Source: Betaproteobacteria bacterium (GTDB lineage: Bacteria > Pseudomonadota > Gammaproteobacteria > Burkholderiales > Ga0077523). From it: 64,000 nt of DNA. Below, piece by piece: positions 20,549 through 32,784 of this stretch. Position 1 is the first letter of the stretch. Each line of letters opens with the position of its first letter. The stretch covers positions 682,001 through 746,000 of the forward strand of contig JADJPK010000004.1 of the NCBI GenBank assembly GCA_016713305.1, read 5' to 3'. Position numbers and translations under genes: made by a program. The notes under the pieces were generated by a model, which saw only the letters and a list, made by a program, of their open reading frames with translations, had not been told where the DNA came from and searched no databases.

Positions 20549-23500
20549 TTGAGCGCAAATCAGACCGGCCATGCGCCGCCAACGCATCGGCCCGAATCGA
20601 TCAGTCCCGCATCCGAAGCCCGCCGCATCGCGGCGATCTACGCGGTCGTCGCGGCCACATGGATTTTTGCCAGTGACTGGGTGGTCGAACGGCTCGTGAC
20701 GGATCCCCACGCTCACGTCGTCGTGCAGACCCTCAAGGGGTGGCTGTTCGTGCTCGTCACGACCGTGATGCTGGCTGTCCTCGTAAGGAACATGGCCAGG
20801 CGTATCGCGGCCAGCCAGGAAGAGCAACGGATCCTCTTTCGAACGATCCCGGAACCGGTCTGGTTCAAGAGCCCGGAAGGTGTCTATCTCGCCTGCAATC
20901 GTTCCGTCGAATCGGTACTGGGAGTCCCGGAGACCCGCATCATCGGCCGGACCGATGCCGATTTCCTGAGCCCCGAGATCGCCGACCAGTTCCGGCGGAG
21001 CGATCTCGAAGCCGTGCGAAGCGGCCAGACCTTCATGGTCCGCGAATGGATGGGCGAAGGCGACGGCGCGGTGCTGTTTGAAACCATCAAGACGCCGGTG
21101 TTCGATGCCTCGGGCCGTCTGAAAGGCGTTCTCGGCGCCGCCCGGGATGTCACGGCGTTCCACCGGGCGGAAGCCGGCTTGAGGGAGCGGGTGACGCTGC
21201 AAGAGCAGCTGGAGCGGATCGCCCAGGCGGTGCCCGGCGTGCTGTGTTCCTTCCGGCTCGATGCCTCCGGCAAGGCATCGTTTCCCTATGCAAGCCCGCA
21301 GTTCTTCAATCTCTACGGCTTGCACGCCGAAGAGGTCGCCGAGGATGCGGGACCGCTGTTCGCGCGCGTCCACGCCGACGACATGGGACACGTCAACGAG
21401 AGCATCCGCCAGTCGGCGCAGACGATGACTCCGTGGCGCGACGAGTTCCGCTACCACCATCCGGACCGCGGAGAGCGCTGGATAGACGGGTACTCCCTGC
21501 CTGTCGCCCAGCCCGACGCCAGCATCGTGTGGCACGGTTTCGTCACGGACATCACCGACCGGCGGCGCGAGCAGGATTCGCTGCGTGCCAGCGAGGAACG
21601 GCTGGCAATGGCGCTCTCGTCGTCGGGAATGGGCGTCTGGGAATGGGACCTCGAGACGAACAAGGCGACGGCCTCGCCGGAGGCGCTCGCCATGGTCGGT
21701 CTCGAGAATTATGGCGGCGACTTCGACGAATTCGCGCGGCTCATCCATCCGGACGATGCCGGCTGGGTGATCGAGCGGATGAAAAGCGCCCTGGAGTCCA
21801 GGACCGACTTCAGCGCGGAATACCGGGTGGTCCGCCCGGGTGGCGAAATCCGCTGGATCGCCGACTTCGGCCGCGGCGTCTACGACGAGGCGGGAAAGGC
21901 ACGGCGCATGATCGGCGTCGGCCAGGACGCGACCGAGCGCAAGGTGGCCGAGGTGAAGCTGCGCGACAGCGAAGCCTCCAACCGGGCCGTGCTCAATTCC
22001 ATGCATGCCCAGATCGCGGTGCTGGACCGCAACGGTGTCATCGTGAGCGTCAACGACGCGTGGCAGCGGTTCGCGCGGGAGAACGCCGGGGAGGACGGCG
22101 TCTGTCCCATCCGGCCCGGGGTGGGCAGCAACTATCCGGTGCTCTGCCGCGCCTTCGCCGCCGGACGGCCGAACGACGCGGCGGCCATCGTCGACGGCCT
22201 GCGATCGGTCCTGAGCGGTGTTTCCCAGGGTTTCCAGATGGAGTACGTCTGCCCCTCGCCAAGCTCCGAGCATTCGTACGTGATGACCGTCACACCCCTG
22301 TCCGTATCCGGTGGGGGTGCGGTCGTGGCACACGCCGACATCACCGACAGAGTGAGGGCCGACGCAGCCGTGCGCAGCAGCGAACAGCGGTTCCGCATGG
22401 TCGTGCATTCCGCTCCGACCGGACTCCTGCTGGTGGACCGCTCCGGGACGATCACGCTGGCCAACGCGGAGACGGAACACATCTTCGGTTACGCCCCGGG
22501 CGAACTCGTGGGCTCCAGCATCGAGCAGCTGGTCCCGGACACTCACGCCGCCGCGCATTCGCAACTGCGCAGCGAATTCACGGCAGCCCCCGTCGTCAGA
22601 CGCATGGGCCAGGGGCGGGCTTCGATGAAGGCCCGCAGATCCTGGTGTTCGTGCTGGACATCACCGAACGCCGCCGCAACGAGAAGGAACTGGAACGGCA
22701 CCGCCACCATCTGGAGGAGCTGGTCGAGGAACGCACCGTGCAGCTGCACCAGGCGAACAACGATCTCTCCAAGCGGGCGGCAGAAGTCGCCGATCTGTAC
22801 AACAACGCGCCGTGCGGATATCACTCGCTCAACGCCGACGCGCGCTTCATTGCCATCAACGACACCGAGCTTTCCTGGCTCGGGTACTCGAGATCCGAAG
22901 TGATCGGACGGCTCCGGTTCACCGACGTTCTGGTTCCCGACGACCGCTCGAGATTCGAAGAGAACTTCGAGCGCTTCAAGGCCGCGGGAGACGTGTTCAA
23001 TCTGGAGTACGAATTCCTGCGCAAGGACGGATTCCGCTTCCCCGTGATGCTGAGCGCGAGCGCGGTCAGGGACGCGAGCGGCAAGCTGGTCGGAACCCGC
23101 ACGACCGTGTTCGACAACAGCGAACGGAAGGCGCGCGAACGGCAGATCGCGGCGTTGAATGCCGCGCTCGAAACGCGCGCGCTGGAAGCCGAGACCGCGA
23201 ACCGCGCCAAGAGCACGTTCCTCGCGAACATGAGCCACGAGATCCGCACGCCGATGAACGCCATCATCGGCCTCACGCATCTGTTGCAGCGCGACGTCCA
23301 GGGCCCGGCGCCCAGGGAGAAGCTGCAGAAGGTCGCAGGCGCCGCGAACCATCTGCTGGCGATCATCAACGACATCCTCGACCTGTCGAAGATCGAAGCG
23401 GGCAAACTGGTCCTGGAAGAGGGCGTGATCGACCTGCGGAAGATGCTCGACAACGTGCAGGCGCTGATAGCCCAGCGTGTCGAGGACAAGGGGCTCATGC

Positions 23501-24813
23501 TGAGCGTCGAACTGCCGGCCGAACTTGCGCGTACCTTCCGCGGGGACGAGACGCGCCTGCGGCAGATCCTCCTCAACTACCTCAGCAATGCGATCAAGTT
23601 CACGCACCAGGGCCGGATCACCATCGCGGTGTCGGTGGTCGAGGAACTGGACGAGCAGACGGTGATGTCGTTCGCCGTGAGCGACACGGGCATCGGCCTG
23701 TCATCCGAGCAGCGCGACCGGCTGTTCGCCGATTTCGTCCAGGCGGATGCGTCGACAACCCGCGAATACGGCGGTACGGGACTCGGACTCGCGATCAGCC
23801 GGCGGCTGGCGAATCTCATGGGCGGCAACGTCGGGGTGGAATCGAAACTGGGCGAAGGCAGCACCTTCTGGTTCACCGCCCGGCTGGGGAGGATCTCGGG
23901 CGAATCGCTCGACCGTCACGCCGGAACCGTCCAGGACGCTGCAGGCGCCGATCCGGACGCTCGGCCGGAAGACGTGCTCATGGCGCGGTACCGCGGCGTT
24001 CGAATCCTCCTGGCCGAGGACAACCCGATCAACCAGGAAGTCGCTCTGGAACTCCTGGCGGAGACCGGACTGACCGTGGATGTGGCCTCCGACGGCGAGG
24101 AAGCGGTGGCGAAGGTCCGGGATCGCCGGTACGGCCTGGTGCTCATGGACATGCAGATGCCACGCATGGACGGACTGGCCGCGACCCGGGCCATCCGCGG
24201 TATTCCCGGACGGGAGCAGCTTCCCATCATCGCCATGACCGCCAACGCGTTCGAAGACGACCGCAGGATGTGCCTGGATGCCGGAATGAACGGCTACCTG
24301 GGCAAGCCCGTGGATCCGGCCGTGCTGTTCGGCACGGTGCTGGAATGGCTGGCGAAGGGCCTGGTGGCCGATCCGGACCGGGACAGCGGAACGGTCGTCA
24401 TGACGCGCCCGGCGGTTTCCGCAGTTCCGGAGGCCTCTTCACTTCCGGGAATCGACATCGCCACGGGACTGCGGTTCGCCCGCAACAACAAGGGCGAGTT
24501 CGAACGCCGCCTTCGCAGTTTCGTGACGAACGGGGCCAGCGATGCATCGGTGCTGAGAGAGAGGCTCCAAAGTGGCGATCGGGATGATGCGCGCCGCTGG
24601 GCGCATTCCCTGAAGGGTATCTCGGGATTCATCGGCGCCCACCGGCTGCTCGAGCTTGCCTCGACGCTGGAAGAAGCATTGCGCGACGAGGGCTCCCTCT
24701 TGGCCGTGGACGACGCCGTGCAGGCCCTGGATGAAGAACTGGCAAGGGTCGTGGCCGGCATCCGGGAACATCTGGACGCCGTCGCCGTACCGTTGCGGAC
24801 TGCCCGGGCCTGA
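20549..24813 (+). CDS. multi-PAS hybrid sensor histidine kinase (HisKA-HATPase-REC-Hpt), internally deleted and frameshifted
   Basis: A membrane-bound phosphorelay kinase of over 1400 residues. Two hydrophobic segments (about 26-46 and 60-80) are followed by about six PAS domains, a HisKA domain with LANMSHEIRTPMNAIIGL (phospho-His near residue 895), an HATPase domain (GTGLGLAISRRL), a receiver domain with VLMDMQMPRMDG (phospho-Asp near 1200) and a C-terminal Hpt domain with ARRWAHSLKG (His near 1351). The frame changes inside PAS 5 near 22612: RRMGQGR is followed in another frame by GFDEGPQILVFVLDITE. About 20 residues usual for this PAS type are missing, so a short deletion, not a single indel, is likely. 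Start taken as the TTG at 20549. No cognate response regulator lies nearby. Confidence 0.87.
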
Positions 24814-24958
24814 GCGCGGCGAAAGTCCGAATTCCTGACCGGTTCCGCCATCGCCGCGGGCTTCCTTCCTTCTTCGCGAAAGGACCGTCTCGAGGCACAC
24901 TCCGGTCACAGACCCGTCGTGGCGAGACGCGCCGGGCTGAACCACGAGGAGCGTTCCC

Positions 24959-25267
24959 ATGATTCACGTGATTGCCACCATCCAGCTTCACCCCGGCGTA
25001 CGCGACCGCTTCCTGGACGAGTTTCGCAAGCTGGTGCCCAACGTGCAGGCCGAGAACGGCTGCCTCGAATACGGGGCGGCAGTGGATGTGGACAGCGGCC
25101 TGGGCCCGCAGCTCGCATTGCGACCGGACGTGGTGACCGTCGTGGAGAAATGGGCCGATCTCGACGCGCTTCGTGCCCACGCCAGGGCGCCGCACATGGG
25201 CGCCTACCGGGAACGCGTGAAAGCCTACGTCGCCGGAACTTCGCTGCAGGTGCTCGAACCGGCCTGA
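24959..25267 (+). CDS. antibiotic-biosynthesis-monooxygenase (ABM/YgiN-like) domain protein
   Basis: A 102-residue single-domain protein of the dimeric ferredoxin-like ABM fold: MIHVIATIQLHPGVRDRFLD, QAENGCLEYGAAVDVDS and VVEKWADLDALRAHARAPHM are typical. Relatives are quinol or small-aromatic monooxygenases working without metal or flavin; the substrate here is unknown. A GAGGAG site lies eight bases before the ATG. Its last 43 bases overlap the 3' end of the large kinase gene on the other strand, so the two are convergent and interleaved. Confidence 0.85.
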   Translation: MIHVIATIQLHPGVRDRFLDEFRKLVPNVQAENGCLEYGAAVDVDSGLGPQLALRPDVVTVVEKWADLDALRAHARAPHMGAYRERVKAYVAGTSLQVLEPA

Positions 25268-28200
25268 GCGGCGGGCAGTGCCGTGCGATTCTCCCCGCCG
25301 GCCGCCGGCGAGGCGTCGGGACGGTCGACTGGCAGAACGGCCGTGAAGCACGCCCCCCTCTCCTCATTGTTTTCTGCCCACAGCCGCCCCCCGTGCTGCT
25401 GGATGATTTCACGGCAGATGGCGAGCCCGAGGCCGGTTCCGCCCGCGCCGCTCTTGGTCTTGCTGCTCTGGACGAACTTGTCGAAGACCGCTTCGAGCTC
25501 GCCGGAAGGAATGCCGACCCCCTCATCCAGGACACGCACGCGAATGGCGGGGCGCGCCGTTCCCCGGACATCGGGCAACGTGTCCGGTGAGCTCGACAGG
25601 CTGACCCGCCTGCCCCGGGGCGAGAACTTGATGGCATTGGATACGAGATTGCGCAGCACCTGAGCGAGCCGCGCGGAATCGCACCAGAGCACGGCCTCGG
25701 GATTCACGTGCAGCTGCTCTAGGCGCACGCCGCGGTCACGCGCGATCGCCGACATTTCCGTGACCACGAGCTCGGCGACGTCGGCAATGCGATGCATCGC
25801 GAAGTCATAGTTCATCTTGCCGGCTTCCAGCTTGGACAGGTCCAGCAGGTCATTCAGCAGCGAGAGCAGCCGCTGGCCGCTCTGATGCACGCGCTCCAGA
25901 TACTTGCCCAGCACCGGCACGGCCGCGTCGCCCGCGGTTGCCTTGGCGAGCCCCAGCTTGGAGAAGGAAAGGATGGCATGCATGGGCGTGCGCAGTTCGT
26001 GCGACATGTTCGCCAGGAATTCGGACTTCGCCTGATTCGCCGCTTCGGCCGCGTTCTTGGCGTCCAGCAGCTCCGCCGTTCGGGCGGTCACCTGCCGCTC
26101 CAGTTCGTCACGGTGGCGCCGGAGCACGTCCTGGGCCGCCCGGAACTCCGTTACGTCCAGGTTTCCGCCCACGGCCAGCACGGCGCGCCCGTTCTCGTCG
26201 CGGCGAATGTGCGCCCGGGTGAGCATGCTCCGGTACTCGCCGGACTTGTGTCTCAGGCGGTATTCCAGTTCGAACCGGTCGGCACGCGAGACGATGGCGT
26301 CGTGCACGAGGGCCATCGCGGCGTCCTTGTCCTGCGGATGCAGCAGGGCCTTCCACGATTCCAGCCCTCCGGTCAGCTCGTCCGGCCCGTAGCCGGCCTG
26401 TTCCTTGAGACGCTCGCTGAACTCGTAGACGTCGTGCCGGATGTCCCACGACCATACGCCGATGTCCGCGGCCCACACGATGGCCTGCAGCGTCGCTTCC
26501 CGATCGCGCAACTCGACCTCGACGCGGCGGCGCTGTTCCTCCACCTTCGCGTTGATCTCCGCGACTGCCAGATACTTGGCAACTTCTCTCACCATCTGGC
26601 GTTCGTGGTCCGCCCACTCGCGCCGGTAGGAAACGGACACGGCCACGGCCCCCAGAAGTTCGCCGCGGCTACCCGCCTGCACGGGGACCAGGAGACACCC
26701 CACCACGGGTTGGCCCAGCACACGCGTGATCTCTGCGGTGAGAGACGGATCGCCGATCTCGCAGATCTCCATCCGGCCGCCTTCCTCCCAGTGGCGGCGC
26801 ATGTCCGCCGTAGGCAGGAGAGCGGTGCCGGCCGGGACCGAGGGGAGGGGATCGCATGCGCCCGCCCGGTGCGCAGCCGTCAATCGCCCGGCGTCGTCGA
26901 CGCACAGATACGCGACACACAACTCCTCGCCGAGGACCTCGGCGATCCCGGCGGTCGCCTGGCGGCGGATGTCGTAGATCGGTGCACCCGCGGTCATCAG
27001 GCGCGCGACGGAATTCAGCACCTCCAACCGGATCCCTGTCTCCCGCAGACGCTCTTCGGCGAGGCGGCGCTGCGTGATATCGACGTCGACCGCGATGACA
27101 TAGGCGGTGTCGTCGTGGAATCGCGCGGCAACCTTGGTCTTGAGCATCCACGCCGAGCCGCCGCCCTGGAACGGCACGAAGACCTCGCCCACGAACGGCT
27201 CGCCGGTGCGCAGCACCTGGTCGTCCTCGTCCCACGCCCCCTGTGCATAGGTTTCGTCGTGGAAATCGAAATCGGACAGACCGATCATCTCCTGGCGCGG
27301 CCGCCCGTAGACCTTCTCGACCGCGGCATTGACGACCACGAACCGGTGCCGCTCGTCCTTGACGATGATGGGCACCGGCACGGCATCGATGAGCGCATCG
27401 AGGAACTGCCGGTTGCGCTCGAGTTCGTGTTCCGCCCGGCGGCGAGCGGTGATGTCGAGAAAGGACACGGTGACGTACCTGCCCCCGCCCGGCATGCCGA
27501 ACGCGCGCTTGCGCTTCATGATCCAGGGCGACTGGCCCGAGACGATCTCGTATTGCTGCTCCACCGTGAACTCGCCCATGGTCGCGAACAGTTCGTCGTC
27601 CTCGGCCATGTTCCGGCGTGCGGCCGCCGGGCTGAACAGTTCCAGGTCCGTCTTGCCGACGAACTCCTCCCGCCGCATGCCGAAGAATTCGAGGATCTCC
27701 TGGTTGGCGAGGATCACGCGGTGATCCTGATTCTTGACGACCACGGGCATCGGAATGGACTGAACGACAGCATCGAGAAACGCCTTGTTGCGCGCGAGTT
27801 CAGCCTCGGCCACCTTGCGCTCGGTGATGTCCACCCCGGATACCAGCACCAGATAGCCGCCGCCAGGGTTCGGGAGACGCCGCTTGAACTTGATGTACCA
27901 GCGAACCTCCCCCCGTGCGGTCGTGAAGTCCTCTTCCATGGTCAGGCGTTCGCCGGAGGCGAGCACGACGCGGTCTTCTTCCTCGAAGACGCGCGCGCGG
28001 TCGGGCTCGAGAATCTCGTGGTCTGTACGGCCGATCACCGCCTCTCGCGACAGGCCCGCCGTTTCCAGGCGGGCGTCGTTGATCAGCACGTATCGGCCCT
28101 GCTCGTCCTTCACCGCAACCGGAATGGGCAGGGCATTCATCACCAGACTGATGAGATGTTCGCTCGCCTCCGCGCGTGCCTGCGCTTCCTTGAGGGGGTG

Positions 28201-31200
28201 GATGTCGACGCTGGTGCCGATGACCACCCGTTCCGCACCTCCCAGTTGCACGGCCGCCTTGGTGAGAATCGTCCATCGCCCGGGACCTTCGTCCGTTCTG
28301 CTCCGGATCTCGCGCTGCAGGGGTGCGGTGGAGCGAAGGCATTCGTCGTCTTCCGCATACGCATGCGCCGTGGCCAGCGGAGAGAGGAAATCGGCGTCGC
28401 ACCTGCCGAGCAGTTCCGACTTGGAATGGCCGGTCGCTCGCGCGAAGGCCTCGTTGACGAATATCCAGCGGTGCTCCGCCGACTTCACGAATACCGGGTT
28501 GGGAATGGCGTCCAGCACGTCGTTCAGATACCGCGCACTTTCTTCCGCCTTGGCCTGCGCTGCCTTCAGCTCATCGATGGGCGTGCTGGTGCCGACGATG
28601 TAGTCGTTGCCGTCATGCAGGCGGACCGCGACCTTGGAGATGGAAAGCCAGCCGTGTCTGCCGTCTTGCGTCGTGACATCGTGCTCGCGCACGACGCGTT
28701 CGCGGCGGGCGAACACTTCGTCGTCCTCCGCGTAGGCGGCCCTGACGCGATCGGGAGAGAGGACGTCTGCATCGCACCGGCCGATCAGCGCTTCCTTCGT
28801 CGTTCCCCAGCGTTCCGCCATCGCCTGATTCACCAGGATCCAGCGATGCGAACGATCCTTCACGTACACCGGCTGCGGTATGGCGTCGATGATGGAATCG
28901 AGAAAGCCGCGGCTCGCGGCAGCCTCTGCGTGCGCGGCGTCGCGCGCATCCCTGGCGGACGAGAAGTCGATGGCGGTGGCCAGCGCGTAGCCGGCTTCCA
29001 CCAGCGTGTCCTCCACCCGGGCATCCCAGTCCCGCGGCGCCGCCGAGTCCAGCCGCAGGATGCCCACCGTCCTGCCCTGGACGACCACGGGAACGCTCGC
29101 GAATGCCTGGATGCCCGCGGCCGCGAACGCCTCTTTCGCTTCGGCGAATCGAGAGTCCCGGGCCAGGTCGCCCACCGCGACCGCACTGTGGCGCAGCCAT
29201 TTCGTGTGCGGTGGAGCGACTGCGAAGGTTGTCCCGGCCCGGTCTCCGGCGCCGAGCGGGCCTCTCGTCGAACAGTCGTCCGCCACCACGGCGCCATCCG
29301 GACGCAGCGAGAGCCAGCTCGCACGGGTGCCGGGCACCAGCCGGCACAGTCCTTCGAGCGCGAGATCCACGATGCGGGACACGGGCTCGCGAGCCAGCAC
29401 GCCCGTGGACAGATCGTGGAGCAGTTCGAGCCGCGCCCTGGCGGTCTCGATCTCCTGCTCCTGATGCCTGCGGTCCGTGATGTCGACCAGACAGGACACG
29501 ACGAACGCCTCGTCGCCCACATCGAACGCCGTCCGGCTTTCGAGGACCCATCGCCGGCTGCCGTCCGGCCGTCCGTACTCGTCCTCCACCGGGATACCCC
29601 GGTCGCCCTTGGCGCCAAGCGCCTGAACGTCGCGCTCCCGCACCCGTTGCGCCTGCTGGGGCGGCAGAAGCTCGCTGTCGGTGCGGCCCACGGCCTCGCG
29701 GGGATCGCCGTCGACGAATCCCTCCACGGCGCGGCTGGCCATGAGCCAGCGGCCTGCCGCGTCCTTGACCACGACCCCCACCGGCACCGCAGCCAATACC
29801 GCATCGAGGAAGCGCTTTTGCCGCGCGATCTCCGCCGCATCCCGATGCTGCTGCGTGACGTCCTGGTTGGACGTGACGATGAGTGTCTCGCCGTTCCGGA
29901 GGCGCGTTGGGGTCTTGGTCTTGAACATCCAGCGGGTACGGCCGTCCGAGGTGGACGAACTGTTCCTCGAATTCCTGTGTCCGTCCCGAGGCCACGACCT
30001 CCCTGTCCTGCTCCTCGAAACGACGGGCGAGGTCGGAAGCGAAGACATCCCTGTCGAACCTGCCCAGAAAGTCCGAGCGGCTGCGCCCATGGAAAGCGAC
30101 CATGGCATCGTTGGCGACGAGGAATCCGCGCCCGGCCGTCTTGGCGACGATGGGGAACGGCAATGCGTTCACCACGGCGTCGAGCAGTTCGAGACTTTCG
30201 TCCCGCTCGCGCGCCAGCCGCGTCTGTTCCGTCACGTCCACGATGGTGGTGACCACGAAGACCGATCCATCCGGGCGGCGAAGGGGAATCTTGACCACCT
30301 GGCCTGACATGGGCTGGCCGTGGAGCGGGTGGTATTCCACGCCGTAGCGGTGCGATTCGAACGACGACAGGGCCTCCAGGTCGCGCTCGCGGTGACGCCT
30401 CGCCTCGTCCGGGGGATACAAGGCGCTGTCGTCCCGGCCGATGAGCTGTTCGCGGGTCATCCCCAGCCACTCGCAGGCGGCCCGGTTGACGATGACGAAC
30501 CGCGAATCCGCATCCTTCGCCGACATGGGCATGGGCACTGCGTCGAAGACATCGCGGAGGAACTCGGCCTGCGCGGCGCGTTCCTCCTGCGCCGCCAACC
30601 GGCGCTGGTCCATCTCCGCGCTGAGCCCTGCCATTTCGCGGCGCCGTTCCCTGTCGGTCCACAGGACGAGTGCGAACAGCACGAAAGAGCCGCAGACACC
30701 GATCACCACCACCGGAATGACGGAGCTTTCGGACCACGGTTCGAACTCGGGCAATGCGGTGGCCGTCAGATCGAACCGGGCGTCTCCGTGCCGCACGGGC
30801 ACGACGCGCGGCGCAATGCCGGCGGCGCCAGGCGTTCGCGGGTGGGATTCCACCGACACGGGCTGGCCCGAAGGATCGTGACCGGAAAGCGACAGCGCGA
30901 TGCCGCCCCGGTGCTTCGCCACGCTCTCCAGCAGATCGCGAAAAGGGACCCGGGTGACGGTCATCCCGATGACGGCCTCGATGGGTGCGTGCGGTCCCGC
31001 CTGACCCGGCCGGGCCTTGCGGAAGATGGGTGTGTACATCATCACCGCGGGTTCGGCTTCGGCCGTGGGCTGCCCCGTGCCGCTGTCGATGGCGCGGGGA
31101 AAGAGAACGCCCGTCCAGGTCTGGCGGCCGGTGCGGAGAGCACGTTCGACGGTTCCCCGGCGCACCGGCTCCGACATGATGTCGAATCCCAGCGGCCGGC

Positions 31201-31708
31201 GAAACGCCGAGGGCATGACGCGGTTCACGTACACCATCGGCAGATGGACCGGTTCGTTCGTCGCGGGCCAGACGGCGTAGTCCGGTACTTCTCGCCGCCG
31301 CTCGCCGATGTGGCGCTCCAGGTCGCCATGTCTCACGAAACGCGCGAAACCCATGCCGGCGGCGCCGGCGAACGCGGTCTGATCCAGACCGGTGCGGCTG
31401 ACGAACTCGTTCCATTGGCCGCCGGTGAGATCGGGATGCATGGCGACGAAGCCCGCGGCGGCCCGTCCGGCCTGTTCGACTGCCACGAGGCGCTCTTCGA
31501 TCTGATGGGCGAGGGAGGTCGCGACAGCGTCGAACCGATGGCTTCGCGACCACTCGTTCTGCAGGCGGGCGAACCATGCGAGCGCACCCGTGAGCGTCAG
31601 CGAAAGGATCAGGACGAGCCAGGGTGCGACCTGCCGCGCGGACGGCGGACGGACTACCGCCGGCGCCGTTGATTCATCCATCGCGCGTGCCAGCTTGTCG
31701 GTCCCCAT
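25225..31708 (-). CDS. giant CHASE-PAS-GAF sensor histidine kinase, disrupted by a one-base insertion
   Basis: With one base removed, this gene encodes 2160 residues, exceptionally long for a histidine kinase. Order (approximate residues): TM1 28-46; periplasmic CHASE domain 75-290; TM2 328-348; PAS 1 and 2 (380-620); PAS 3 (632-750); GAF 1 (760-925); PAS 4 to PAS 8 (935-1550), each opening with a variant of DAIPxPVxVKDxxHRxIxVN; GAF 2 (1557-1715); PAS 9 (1732-1850); HisKA with FLANMSHELRTPMHAILSFS (His near 1903); HATPase ending GTGLGLAICREII. No receiver or Hpt domain is attached. The frame break is at 29949-29953: GTGG for expected GTG turns QFVHSDGRTRW into another frame. It may be a sequencing error, since both sides are well preserved. 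Confidence 0.88.
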
Positions 31709-31923
31709 CCCTACCCTTGCTCACCTGTGTCCACAGGACGATAACGACATGTCGCGGCCGTCGTTGAGGAGAAGATCCCTGGTCTGGGCAAATGCGACAG
31801 CCGTGTCTGCGGCACCCCGGGAAGAAAAGACAGGGGCAGCGCGGGCGAGAAAAGGTCTCCGGATGCGCGCCCCGCTTCGTTTGCCCCCATACTACGCCCC
31901 CGTTCATTCTTCGGACCTGTGAG

Positions 31924-32376
31924 ATGTCGTCCTTTCAACGTGCGTGCGCCGTTTCGATCGCGTGGGTCCTGTGCGGCGACGCCGCGGCCGCGGGCAACGA
32001 TTTTCCCAAGTTGAAGCCCGGCGAATGGGAGTTCACCCGCAAGGGATTCGAAGGCCCGCCCAATGCACAGAGCCTGGCCGTCAAGGAATGCCTCGATCCC
32101 GTCCGGACGATGCGCGAACAGAACGCGATGCTGGCGCAGGCGGGCTGCAAGTTCGATCCCGTCAAGGTCGAAGGCAACGTGTACACCTACACCGCCCAGT
32201 GCGACATTCCCGACATGGGCAAGACACGGTCGGTGAGCGTGCTGACGGCGGAAAGCGATCGGGCCTATACCGTCAAGGTGGAGTCGGAAGGAGAGATCAA
32301 GGGCAAACCGATGAAGGCGTCCGAGATTCTCACGGCTCGTCGGGTAGGCAACTGCGCGGTCGGAAAGGCAAAGTAA
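31924..32376 (+). CDS. DUF3617 domain-containing exported protein
   Basis: A 150-residue protein with a short signal peptide (about residues 1-23, ending CGDAAAAGNDF), then KLKPGEWEFTRKGFEG, a DUF3617 start, and several cysteines (in VKECLDP, QAGCKFDP, AQCDIPD and GNCAVGK) that may form disulfides in the periplasm. Function unknown. The ATG at 31924 is used because it gives a good signal peptide; upstream in-frame codons encode only charged, non-signal sequence. It is divergent from the giant kinase across 215 bases. Confidence 0.78.
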   Translation: MSSFQRACAVSIAWVLCGDAAAAGNDFPKLKPGEWEFTRKGFEGPPNAQSLAVKECLDPVRTMREQNAMLAQAGCKFDPVKVEGNVYTYTAQCDIPDMGKTRSVSVLTAESDRAYTVKVESEGEIKGKPMKASEILTARRVGNCAVGKAK

Positions 32377-32491
32377 TCGCATCGGACCGCGACAGACTCA
32401 TCCGTCCGCCCTCCGCTGCCGTCCGCCGCTCGATGCGGAATGGCTCGCCGGTCCGCACCCGCAACACGGTAGTTTGCCGAAGACCACGCAC

Positions 32492-32526
32492 CGCGTTCCC
32501 GGCCCCGTCTGGCGCCGGGGAACGCG
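32492..32526. terminator. bidirectional hairpin between convergent genes
   Basis: CGCGTTCCC-GGC (32492-32503) pairs with GCC-GGGGAACGCG (32514-32526), leaving one bulged G and a short loop. It lies between the stops of the DUF3617 gene and the convergent YdcH-like gene, so it probably terminates both. No T-run is evident. Confidence 0.5.
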
Positions 32527-32538
32527 GGGAACACCGTG

Positions 32539-32784
32539 TCAGTGCGCGACGCGTTTCAGGTGCCGGTACAGCTCGTCCTTGATGCGCAGGCGTTCTTTCT
32601 TGAGCGATTCGAACTCGAAGTCCTGATAGGGGCGATCGTTCTCTTCGATATCCACGATGGTGCCGTTGACACGGTCGTACTCGGCCATGAGTACCGTGGC
32701 CGTGTCGTCGTGCTCGCGCAGTTCGTGGAGAAGCTGGGAGAACTCGGGAAACTCGTGGTCGAGGTCGTGCGGAAGGACGTACAT
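32539..32784 (-). CDS. YdcH-like (DUF465) small coiled-coil protein
   Basis: An 81-residue protein beginning MYVLPHDLDHEFPEFSQLLH and ending ESLKKERLRIKDELYRHLKR, the pattern of the YdcH/DUF465 family, which forms short alpha-helical coiled coils. Role unknown. The ATG at 32784 has an AAGGAGG site on the minus strand at ideal spacing, better than any upstream in-frame start. It lies downstream of polA in the same orientation, about 330 bases past polA's stop. Confidence 0.82.
   Translation of the reverse strand: MYVLPHDLDHEFPEFSQLLHELREHDDTATVLMAEYDRVNGTIVDIEENDRPYQDFEFESLKKERLRIKDELYRHLKRVAH

Noticed and set aside
25792..30252. A 1486-codon plus-strand frame opposite the giant kinase
   Set aside because: It mirrors the PAS repeats in antisense and contains no recognisable protein motif; the minus-strand product has many recognised domains.
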